Assembly: GCA_002399815.1 (NCBI GenBank)
Contig: DHEJ01000006.1
Span: 22,572 to 28,788 of the forward strand
From: Acholeplasmataceae bacterium UBA4853
Lineage (GTDB): Bacteria; Bacillota_I; Bacilli_A; Acholeplasmatales; Acholeplasmataceae
Direction of reading: 5' to 3'
DNA length: 6,217 nucleotides
Shown piece by piece: positions 1 through 5,695 of this stretch (positions are counted from its first letter, which is position 1; every line of letters starts with the position of its first letter). The position numbers and the translations under genes were made by a program. The notes beneath the pieces were generated by a model. That model ran no database searches. It saw nothing but the letters and a program-made list of their open reading frames with translations, and was not told where the DNA came from.

Positions 1-1342
1 GAATATAATCAATTATTTACTGGAGACCCAACTTGGGTAACTGCAGTACTTGGTGGTATGAATAATGAAGGTGGTTCACTTGTTACTAAAACAGCTTTCA
101 GATTACTTCAAACATTATATAACTTAGGTACTTCAGCAGAACCAAACTTGACATTTATTATGGACTGATAAATTACCTGAAGGATTTAAAAACTTTGCTG
201 CTAAGGTTTCAATTGATACTTCAAGTATTCAATATGAAAACGATGATACCTTAAGACCTTTACATGGTGATGACTATGGTATCGCATGTTGTGTTTCACC
301 AATGGCTATTGGTAAAGAAATGCAATTCTTTGGTGCAAGAGCTAACGCTGCTAAAGCATTACTTTATGCATTAAACGGTGGTAGAGATGAAATTAGCGGT
401 GACCAAGTCTTTGAAAAGACTAAGATGGATGTTTTAAAAACAGATGTTTTAGATTATGACACTGTAATGAAACGTTTTGAAGATACATTAGGTGAATTAG
501 CTGAAATCTATGTGAATGCTTTAAACATCATTCACTATATGCATGATAAATATTCATATGAAAAAATTGAAATGGCATTACATGATAGAGATGTTACAAG
601 ATTGTTTGCTACAGGTATGGCAGGATTATCAGTTGTTGCAGACTCATTATCTGCAATCAAGTATGCTAAAGTACATCCAATTTATGATGAAAAGACTGGT
701 TTAATTACTGACTTTGAAACAATTGGTGATTATCCTAAATATGGTAATGATGATGATCGTGTTGACGATATTGCTGTTGAAGTTGTTAAGAAATTTATGG
801 CACATATCCGTTCAAATTATACATACAGAAATTCAGTTCCAACGATGTCAATTTTAACCATTACATCAAACGTTGTATATGGTAAGAATACTGGTAATAC
901 ACCAGATGGTCGTCGTTTAGGTGAACCATTTGCACCAGGAGCAAACCCAATGCACGGTAGAGATAAATCAGGTGCATTAAAATCATTATTATCTGTTGCT
1001 AAGATTCCTTACTCAGAATGTGAAGATGGTATTTCAAATACATTTACAATTATTCCTGCAGCTTTAGGTAAGAAGATTGCTGTTGAAGGTTCTATTGTTC
1101 ATTTAGTTGATGATGTTCAAGTAACAAACTTAGTGTCATTACTTGATGGTTACTTTGTATCTGGTGGATATCATTTAAACGTTAACGTATTTAACAGAGA
1201 AACATTAAAAGATGCTTATGAACATCCAGAATTATATCCAAACCTTACAATCAGAGTTTCAGGTTATGCTGTTAACTTCTCTAACTTAACAAATGAACAA
1301 AAGCTAGAAGTTATGAAACGTACGTTCCATGAAGGATTATAA
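1..1342 (+). CDS. pflB: Formate C-acetyltransferase (pyruvate formate-lyase), 3' part, with an internal +1 frameshift
   Basis: This glycyl-radical enzyme converts pyruvate and CoA to acetyl-CoA and formate in anaerobic cytoplasmic metabolism. The 5' part lies before the window; the first codon here matches roughly residue 320 of the 760-residue E. coli protein. Codons 1-153 read in frame 1 (motifs DPTWVTA, GGMN, LVTKTAFR, AEPNLT). The match then continues in frame 2 from 155 (LLWTDKLPEGFKNFAAK) to the TAA at 1340-1342. The catalytic cysteine pair (ACCVSP; E. coli C418/C419) is encoded at 287-292. The radical-glycine motif RVSGYAV has its glycine at 1262-1264, 25 codons before the stop, as in the family. 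Other family blocks are FFGARAN, HYMHDKYSYE, HDRDV, TPDGRR and ANPMHGRD. An ATG at 302 is only an internal Met after the cysteines, not a start. The gene overlaps pflA by 14 bases. Family identity is certain; whether the gene is functional depends on whether the frameshift is real. Confidence 0.95.
154..165 (+). other. Frameshift site in pflB
   Basis: Frame 1 carries the PFL match up to about 153 and meets TGA at 166-168, followed directly by TAA. Frame 2 is closed by TGA at 149-151 and carries the match afterwards. The shift must therefore lie between 152 and 165. Removing one T from the TTT at 154-156 restores T-L-L-W-T-D-K, which agrees with the family (N-L-T-I-L-W-S-E-K in E. coli). This is a one-base excess relative to the expected gene. 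Both flanks keep full family conservation, so it is either a very recent mutation or a sequencing/assembly error. Confidence 0.9.
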
Positions 1343-2084
1343 TCAAGTTATTTTAGGTAACGTGCATTCCATTGAAACCTTTGGTGCATTTGATGGACCG
1401 GGCTTAAGATATGTATTATTTCTTCAAGGGTGTCCACTTCGTTGTAAGTTTTGTCATAATAGAGATACTTGGGGTACTCAAGAAAATAAGTTAATGACTG
1501 CTGATGAAATACTTTTAGATTATAAACGTTTTAAACCGTTTTATAAAAATGGGGGTATCACAGTATCAGGTGGCGAAGCAACCCTACAACTAGAATTTTT
1601 AACGGATCTTTTTAGAAAAGCTAAAGCACTAAATATTCATACATGTCTAGATACAGCTGCAGGCACATTTAGAGAGTCAAGAATCGCTGAGTTTGATGAG
1701 TTATTAAAGTATACAGATTTAGTGTTATTAGATATTAAGCATATTGATAATGAACGTCATGAATGGCTAACTGGAGCAACCAATAAAAATATTTTAGAGT
1801 TTGCTAAGTTCTTAAGTGATAAAAAAGTACCAACTGTTTTAAGACATATTTTACTGCCTGAGATTAACTCTCAAGATGAATATTTATATGGTCTTAGACA
1901 CTTTATAGATGGTTTAACAAATATGGTAGGCATTGATATCTTACCGTATCATAAAAAAGGCATTATGAAGTGGGAACAAATGGGAATTCCTTATGAATTA
2001 ACAGATACAGAAGAACCAACAAAAGAATTGATCTTGCATGCAGAAAAGATTTTAAAAGAAAATTATGCTTATATGAAGATATAA
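1329..2084 (+). CDS. pflA: Pyruvate formate-lyase activating enzyme (radical SAM)
   Basis: This enzyme installs the glycyl radical on PflB by reductive cleavage of S-adenosylmethionine at a [4Fe-4S] cluster. The product is 251 residues, close to the 246 of E. coli PflA. Visible motifs are HSIETFG and DGPG (residues 13-25), the radical-SAM CxxxCxxC at C35, C39 and C42 inside GCPLRCKFCHNRDTW, and the SAM-binding SGGE at 80-83. Also present are HTCLDT (104-109), LLDIKHI (133-139) with LTG (147-149), and the late LPYHKKG block (205-211). The ATG at 1329 lies inside the last codons of pflB, giving a 14-base overlap and suggesting translational coupling. No clear Shine-Dalgarno stands before it (1321-1328 is TACGTTCC). 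The N-terminal extension before G10-N-V-H is slightly long, so a later start cannot be excluded. A terminator follows 16 bases after the stop. Confidence 0.96.
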   Translation: MKDYNQVILGNVHSIETFGAFDGPGLRYVLFLQGCPLRCKFCHNRDTWGTQENKLMTADEILLDYKRFKPFYKNGGITVSGGEATLQLEFLTDLFRKAKALNIHTCLDTAAGTFRESRIAEFDELLKYTDLVLLDIKHIDNERHEWLTGATNKNILEFAKFLSDKKVPTVLRHILLPEINSQDEYLYGLRHFIDGLTNMVGIDILPYHKKGIMKWEQMGIPYELTDTEEPTKELILHAEKILKENYAYMKI

Positions 2085-2100
2085 ATCAATAAATACACCT

Positions 2101-2134
2101 AAAAAGGATTTGTTAACATGACAAATCCTTTTTT
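2101..2134 (+). terminator. Rho-independent terminator after pflBA
   Basis: A perfect 13-bp inverted repeat pairs 2101-2113 (AAAAAGGATTTGT) with 2121-2133 (ACAAATCCTTTTT) around the 7-base loop TAACATG. It ends in six T at 2129-2134, partly within the stem. It begins 16 bases after the pflA stop, so it probably ends the pflBA transcript. The A-run on the left side would also give a U-tract on the opposite strand, but no minus-strand gene points at it. Confidence 0.9.
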
Positions 2135-2193
2135 AATAATATGTGAAAGAATTCATAAAACAGTCTCAATCATAAACCTAACAATTATAAAAA

Positions 2194-2467
2194 GCACTAG
2201 CGATTCAGATTAAAGTAATGTTGTTTGATGAACCGACCTCAGCACTTGACCCAGAGATGGTTAGTGAGGTATTAGAGGTTAGGGAACAGTTAATAAAAAC
2301 ATGACCATCATTTAGTAACTCATGAAATAGCGTTTGCTGATAGGATTGTTGTTATAGGCTAAGGAAAAATTATTGAAGTAGAGAAACCTGAAGTTATTTT
2401 TACAAATCCAAAATCGGAACGAACAAAATCACTTTATAAAAGAGTCTTAAACAAGGTTAGTGTATAA
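2194..2467 (+). pseudogene. Decayed remnant of a polar amino-acid ABC transporter ATPase (GlnQ type)
   Basis: This is the C-terminal part of an ABC ATPase, broken in several places. Segment one (2194-2301) reads ALAIQIKVMLFDEPTSALD and onward to VSEVLEV, giving Walker B (FDEP) and the D-loop (SALD), and ends at TGA 2302-2304. A short piece in a second frame, NMTII (2298-2312), is followed by TAG. The third frame (2315-2467) gives VTHEIAFADRIVVI with the H-loop His at 2321-2323, an in-frame TAA at 2360-2362 where family members have an acidic residue, and then GKIIEV, FTNP and ERTKS to TAA 2465-2467. This means at least two frameshifts and one nonsense codon. Walker A and an intact LSGGQ signature are absent. 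Bases 2182-2193 may be a badly eroded trace of the AIARALA approach. The E-x-F-T-N-P...ERTK tail is typical of GlnQ/HisP-like ATPases. No permease or binding-protein gene is next to it. Confidence 0.88.
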
Positions 2468-2468
2468 T
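2463..2468 (+). promoter_or_regulatory. Possible -10 box for yaaA
   Basis: A consensus TATAAT lies 18 bases upstream of the chosen yaaA ATG and overlaps the final stop codon of the ATPase remnant. I find no good -35 hexamer at 16-18 bases before it and no strict TGn extension, and the implied leader would be only about a dozen bases. The assignment is tentative in such AT-rich sequence. Confidence 0.3.
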
Positions 2469-2475
2469 AGATTTT

Positions 2476-2482
2476 AGGTGAT
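2476..2482 (+). promoter_or_regulatory. Ribosome-binding site of yaaA (decides the start)
   Basis: AGGTGAT ends four bases before ATG 2487, a normal distance. The in-frame GTG at 2478 lies within this Shine-Dalgarno, so it cannot be the start served by it. This supports starting at 2487. Confidence 0.75.
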
Positions 2483-2486
2483 TAAC

Positions 2487-3188
2487 ATGCTGATATTATT
2501 TGCACCATCAAAGACGTTTAGTTTTGATGGAAAAAAGGCTGACTTAAACTTAATATTTAAAGATGAAACTAACTTAATTATAGATCAAATTAAAAGCCTT
2601 TCGAGAGTTGATTTTCAAAAGGCTTTTAAATTAAGCGATACGCTAATTCATGAAGTTTATGATTATTATCAGTCCTATGAAACTCAAGATTCCTATAAGG
2701 CTTTTGAGCTATTTAAAGGGGAGTCTTTTAAGTTTTTAGATTATCCTAATTTAAAGCTGGTTGAACAAACATATATCAATAAAAACGTCTTAGTTATTGA
2801 TGCGTTATATGGCTTAATTAAACCAAATTTTGGAATTAAACCTTACCGTTTAGATTTCACTGTAAGAAGTGATTTAAAACGATTTTGGAAAGATAAGATT
2901 ACTGAGTATGTAGCATCATATCATAAAGAAGTTGTTAGTTTATCTTCTAAAGAATTTGACAGTATCTTAGATAATCATAAAATCATTTTCTATGAGGTTT
3001 CTTTTATAGATTGTAAAGATGATTTATGTAAGAAACTAAGTGTATTAAATAAGCAAATGCGGGGTACACTTTTAAAGTATTTAGCGATAAATCAGATTAA
3101 TAAAGTTAAGGATTTTCCAGATCAAATAGGTGGATATACAAAAAAAATTCATCATAGAAGTATTGAATATATTAAAGTTCATGAATAA
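2487..3188 (+). CDS. yaaA: YaaA (UPF0246/DUF328) family peroxide-stress protein
   Basis: YaaA proteins are cytoplasmic. In E. coli, YaaA lowers intracellular free iron during hydrogen peroxide stress and so limits DNA damage; the biochemical activity is not fully settled. Starting at ATG 2487 gives 233 residues, slightly shorter than the roughly 258 of E. coli. The N-terminus LILFAPSKTF matches the family I-L-I-S-P-A-K-T-L. The strongest signature is ALYGLIKPNFGIKPYRLDF (106-124), equivalent to GLYG-L-R-P-x-x-x-I-x-PYRLE. FW is at 133-134, SLSSKEF (151-157) matches the N-L-A-S-x-E-Y block, and KQMRGTLLKY (189-198) matches K-x-A-R-G-x-x-x-R-Y. It ends with DF-P-x-x-I-GGY (209-217). The start context favours 2487 over the upstream GTG 2478. 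It has its own ribosome-binding site and is separated from fhs by 87 bases. Its physiological role in this organism is inferred from the family only. Confidence 0.93.
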   Translation: MLILFAPSKTFSFDGKKADLNLIFKDETNLIIDQIKSLSRVDFQKAFKLSDTLIHEVYDYYQSYETQDSYKAFELFKGESFKFLDYPNLKLVEQTYINKNVLVIDALYGLIKPNFGIKPYRLDFTVRSDLKRFWKDKITEYVASYHKEVVSLSSKEFDSILDNHKIIFYEVSFIDCKDDLCKKLSVLNKQMRGTLLKYLAINQINKVKDFPDQIGGYTKKIHHRSIEYIKVHE

Positions 3189-3198
3189 CCCATGTTGT

Positions 3199-3226
3199 TT
3201 ATCAGCCATCAATATGTGATAATTTT
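3199..3226 (+). terminator. Weak hairpin with T-run after yaaA, possible terminator
   Basis: TTATCA (3199-3204) pairs with TGATAA (3217-3222), and CAT (3207-3209) pairs with ATG (3214-3216) after a two-base GC bulge, leaving a CAAT loop. TTTT follows at 3223-3226. The stem is short and AT-rich, so termination would be weak at best; it could equally be chance. Confidence 0.25.
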
Positions 3227-3228
3227 AG

Positions 3229-3240
3229 TATAATTATAAT
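3229..3240 (+). promoter_or_regulatory. Possible promoter (tandem -10 boxes) for fhs-folD-gdpD
   Basis: Two adjacent perfect TATAAT hexamers (3229-3234 and 3235-3240) lie 35-47 bases upstream of the fhs ATG, suitable for a leader of about 30 bases. No convincing -35 element is seen at normal spacing for either. The 87-base gap is too short for, and shows none of the features of, a tetrahydrofolate riboswitch. Confidence 0.4.
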
Positions 3241-3262
3241 GATAGATTATTTCAGTGCTAAT

Positions 3263-3270
3263 AAGAGGGA
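3263..3270 (+). promoter_or_regulatory. Ribosome-binding site of fhs (decides the start)
   Basis: AAGAGGGA ends five bases (TTTTT) before ATG 3276. An in-frame GTG at 3255 would add MLIRGIF and place this Shine-Dalgarno inside the coding region, so 3276 is the better start. Confidence 0.8.
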
Positions 3271-3275
3271 TTTTT

Positions 3276-4862
3276 ATGAATAAAATTCAATACCTACAAA
3301 AAATTTTAGAGATTAATAAAGATGAAATCTATGCTTATGGTGAAGATAAATTTAAGATTGATTTAAAGATTAATCAGCGATTAAAAGATAAAGCACCAGG
3401 AAAGCTTATTTTGGTTTCAGCAATTAATCCAACATCCAGTGGTGAAGGTAAAACCACAGTTTCAATTGGACTCGCACAAGGATTTAAGAAAATAAAGAAA
3501 AACGTTATGCTAGCCTTAAGAGAACCATCCATGGGTCCTGTTTTTGGAATGAAGGGTGGAGCAACAGGTGGTGGTGCATCTGAACTGGAACCAGCAATGG
3601 ACATTAACATGCATTTTAATGGGGATATTCATGCAATGACTGCTGCAAATAATTTGTTATCAGCAATCATTGATAATCATATCCATTTTGGGAATCAATT
3701 AAAGATTAAAACTGTTTATTGGCAAAGAGCACTAGATGTCAATGATCGCAGTTTAAGAGTTGTTCATACAACCAATAGACAAGATAGTTTTACGATTACC
3801 GCTGCATCCGAAATGATGGCAATTGTTGCTCTAGCGCATGATTTTAAAGATCTAAAATCACGATTAGATGATATTTTAATTGGTGTTGATGAAGAAGGTA
3901 AGGACTTATTTGTTAGAGATTTAGGATGTAAGGATAGTCTGGCACTGATTTTAAAGGATGCAATCAGACCAAATTTAGTATTTGCTAAAGAAATGGTACC
4001 AGCATTTGTACATGCCGGACCATTTGCAAACATTGCACATGGGTGTAATAGTGTTATTGCCACAAACATGGCACTAAAACTTGCTGATTATGTTATTACT
4101 GAAGCAGGGTTTGGAGCAGATTTAGGTATGGAAAAGTTTCTACATATTAAGCAACCTCATTTGGTACAAGAAGTGGGCGTTGTTGTTATTGTAGCAACCA
4201 TTAAGGCGCTAAAACTGCATGGTGGTATATCTGAACAAAACCTAGATGAAAAGCACATTGCGGCGTTAGAAAAAGGTTTAGAGAATTTAGAAAAGCATAT
4301 TGAAAATGTTAGAAGTTTTGGATTAAATAGTGTTATTGCTTTAAATCGTTTTAGCCAAGATTTAGAAGAAGAGATTACATACTTAAAAGACTGGGCAAAA
4401 AAGAAACATGTTAGATTAGGTTTATCTGAAGGTTATAGTTTAGGTGGAGATGGTACTAAGGATTTGGCTAAACTTGTGATTAGTGCATTAGAAGAACCAA
4501 AAGATTTTCATGTACTATATGAAAATGACTGGAAACATGTCGATAAGATTAGTAAAGTAGCAAAAGTTATGTATGGTGCTAAATCAGTTCATTTATCTAA
4601 GAAAGCACTATTAAAATTAGAAAAGTATAAAGATTTAAAATATCCAATTTGTATTGCTAAAACACCATTATCATTGTCTGGTGATCCTAAGTTAAAGGGG
4701 CGTCCTAGAGATTTTATTTTAGAGATTAATGATGTTAAGATATCTAATGGAGCGAAGTTAATTGTATGTCTAACTAAAGGCATTAATACAATGCCAGGAC
4801 TCAATGAGCATCCAAGGGCATTAGATTTTAGAATATCGGATGAAGGGGTGGTTTTATCATGA
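3276..4862 (+). CDS. fhs: Formate--tetrahydrofolate ligase
   Basis: Fhs joins formate to tetrahydrofolate with ATP, forming 10-formyl-THF in the cytoplasm for purine and formyl-Met synthesis. From ATG 3276 it has 528 residues, shorter than the usual roughly 555. The ATP-binding P-loop is NPTSSGEGKTT (51-61). Signature blocks follow: LREPSMGPVFGMKGGATGGG (81-100), DINMHFNGDIHA (109-120), NNLLSAIIDNH (125-135) and D-x-NDR-x-LR (154-161). Further on are HAGPFANIAHGCNS (246-259), TEAGFGADLGMEKF (275-288), VATIKALKLHGG (306-317), NLEKHIEN (337-344), FHVLY (411-415), KGRPRDF (474-480) and TMPGL (505-509). The loop after NDRSLR is about eight residues shorter than in Moorella and lacks the usual G-L-G-G...GVPRE segment. 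The ALK signature has Lys310 where Arg is usual. The C-terminus stops at GVVLS, a few residues short of the common G-L-F ending, where the gene overlaps folD by 4 bases (ATGA). It is probably co-transcribed with folD and the phosphodiesterase. Confidence 0.97.
   Translation: MNKIQYLQKILEINKDEIYAYGEDKFKIDLKINQRLKDKAPGKLILVSAINPTSSGEGKTTVSIGLAQGFKKIKKNVMLALREPSMGPVFGMKGGATGGGASELEPAMDINMHFNGDIHAMTAANNLLSAIIDNHIHFGNQLKIKTVYWQRALDVNDRSLRVVHTTNRQDSFTITAASEMMAIVALAHDFKDLKSRLDDILIGVDEEGKDLFVRDLGCKDSLALILKDAIRPNLVFAKEMVPAFVHAGPFANIAHGCNSVIATNMALKLADYVITEAGFGADLGMEKFLHIKQPHLVQEVGVVVIVATIKALKLHGGISEQNLDEKHIAALEKGLENLEKHIENVRSFGLNSVIALNRFSQDLEEEITYLKDWAKKKHVRLGLSEGYSLGGDGTKDLAKLVISALEEPKDFHVLYENDWKHVDKISKVAKVMYGAKSVHLSKKALLKLEKYKDLKYPICIAKTPLSLSGDPKLKGRPRDFILEINDVKISNGAKLIVCLTKGINTMPGLNEHPRALDFRISDEGVVLS
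4843..4851 (+). promoter_or_regulatory. Ribosome-binding site of folD inside fhs
   Basis: AAGGGGTGG within the last codons of fhs ends seven bases before ATG 4859. Together with the ATGA overlap it supports coupled translation and fixes the folD start. Confidence 0.75.
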
Positions 4863-5695
4863 TATTAGATGGTAGAAAAACAGCAGATACATTAAATGAA
4901 TTACTTAAAGAAAAAGTAGCATTATTAAAAAGAAAACCCAAATTAGAAATCATCTTAATTGGTAATGATCCAGCGAGTTTAAGCTATGTGAATTCAAAAT
5001 TAAGTCAAGCAAGTAACTTAGGTATGGATGTACATATCAATCATTTAGATGAATTTGTTAAAAATGAAATAGTTTCAGACTTAATTACTCAATTTAATCA
5101 AGATCATGCAGTTGATGGAATCTTACTTCAATTACCACTTCCAAAACATTTAGATGGTAATCAATTAATGGATTTAATTGACTTTCATAAAGACGTTGAT
5201 GGGTTTCATACAGTGAATCAAGGTTTATTGTTTCAAAAAAAAGATGGTATTAGACCGGCAACGCCTAAAGGAATTATGATGTTACTTGATCATTATCAAA
5301 TTCCAATAGAAGGTATGCATGTTGTAGTTATAGGACGTAGTCAAATTGTTGGATTACCGGTGGCAAAAATGTTTTTAGACCGTAATGCAACAGTAACTAT
5401 TACACACTCAAAAACAAAAGATTTAAAAAGTATTACTCAAAGTGCTGATATTTTAGTTGCAGCCATTGGAAAACCTAAGTTTGTTACAAAGGATATGGTT
5501 AAAACTGGTGCTGTTGTAGTCGATGTAGGTATTAACCGTGTAGATAAAAAATTAGTTGGGGATGTAGATTTTGAGCATGTATCAGAAATTGCATCGTATA
5601 TCACACCAGTTCCTAAAGGGGTTGGACCAATGACAATTGCTGCACTTGCCCATAATTTATATGAGTTATATATTAAAGGAGAAAGTCGTAAATGA
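4859..5695 (+). CDS. folD: Bifunctional methylene-THF dehydrogenase / methenyl-THF cyclohydrolase
   Basis: FolD interconverts 5,10-methylene-, 5,10-methenyl- and 10-formyl-THF, usually with NADP. The 278-residue length is normal (E. coli 288). The catalytic site shows SYVNSK (42-47) with Tyr43 and the catalytic Lys47, ILLQLPLP (88-95) with Gln91, and KDVDGFH (111-117) with Asp114. The substrate-loop motif is PATPKG (133-138), with Ala where PCTP is usual. The nucleotide-binding half has GRSQIVG (159-165), THSKT (182-186), ADILVAAIGKP (196-206), VVDVGIN (220-226) and GDVDF (234-238). The C-terminal signature reads TPVPKGVGPMTIA (249-261), with Lys253 in place of the first Gly of the usual PGGVGPMT. 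It overlaps fhs by 4 bases and the next gene by 4 bases. Fhs and FolD together link formate to the one-carbon folate pool. Identity is secure; the residue changes are direct observations whose effect is unknown. Confidence 0.97.
   Translation: MILDGRKTADTLNELLKEKVALLKRKPKLEIILIGNDPASLSYVNSKLSQASNLGMDVHINHLDEFVKNEIVSDLITQFNQDHAVDGILLQLPLPKHLDGNQLMDLIDFHKDVDGFHTVNQGLLFQKKDGIRPATPKGIMMLLDHYQIPIEGMHVVVIGRSQIVGLPVAKMFLDRNATVTITHSKTKDLKSITQSADILVAAIGKPKFVTKDMVKTGAVVVDVGINRVDKKLVGDVDFEHVSEIASYITPVPKGVGPMTIAALAHNLYELYIKGESRK
5675..5681 (+). promoter_or_regulatory. Ribosome-binding site of the phosphodiesterase gene inside folD
   Basis: AAAGGAG within the last folD codons ends ten bases before ATG 5692, a slightly long but workable spacing. 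It identifies the start of the next gene at the ATGA overlap with the folD stop. Confidence 0.7.

Larger units (their letters stand above)
2135..2486 (+). other. Intergenic stretch without an intact gene
   Basis: Between the pflBA terminator and yaaA, about 350 bases carry only the ATPase remnant and, at its very end, a possible promoter and the ribosome-binding site for yaaA. Bases 2135-2181 show no recognisable coding match, repeat or RNA fold that I can support. Confidence 0.7.

Noticed and set aside
154..168. Programmed ribosomal frameshift in pflB
   Set aside because: There is no slippery heptamer or obvious stimulatory structure, and PFL genes are not known to use recoding. A sequence error or mutation is simpler.
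302..304. ATG 302 as the start of a 346-residue protein
   Set aside because: The same frame upstream (152-301) carries clear PFL sequence including the catalytic Cys-Cys pair at 287-292, so this is an internal methionine downstream of a frameshift.
2141..2193. Walker A or LSGGQ part of the ATPase remnant
   Set aside because: Only a faint resemblance to the stretch before ALA is visible at 2182-2193; stops in frame and lack of motif residues do not allow a claim.
2478..2480. GTG 2478 as the yaaA start
   Set aside because: It lies inside the Shine-Dalgarno AGGTGAT; ATG 2487 gives the family N-terminus and correct spacing.
3255..3257. GTG 3255 as the fhs start
   Set aside because: It would place the strong AAGAGGGA site inside the gene; ATG 3276 follows that site by five bases.
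3189..3275. Tetrahydrofolate riboswitch upstream of fhs
   Set aside because: The gap is only 87 bases, very AT-rich, and shows just one short bulged hairpin, with none of the conserved folate riboswitch core that I can recognise.
3374..4804. Minus-strand open frames at 3374-3610, 3764-4069 and 4589-4804
   Set aside because: They lie wholly within the well-conserved fhs gene, resemble no known family to my eye, and are low-complexity antisense shadows.
4860..5695. TGA read as tryptophan (Mycoplasma code)
   Set aside because: Trp codons in the genes here are TGG, and the TGA codons fall at expected gene ends (fhs 4860-4862, folD 5693-5695) in ATGA overlaps.
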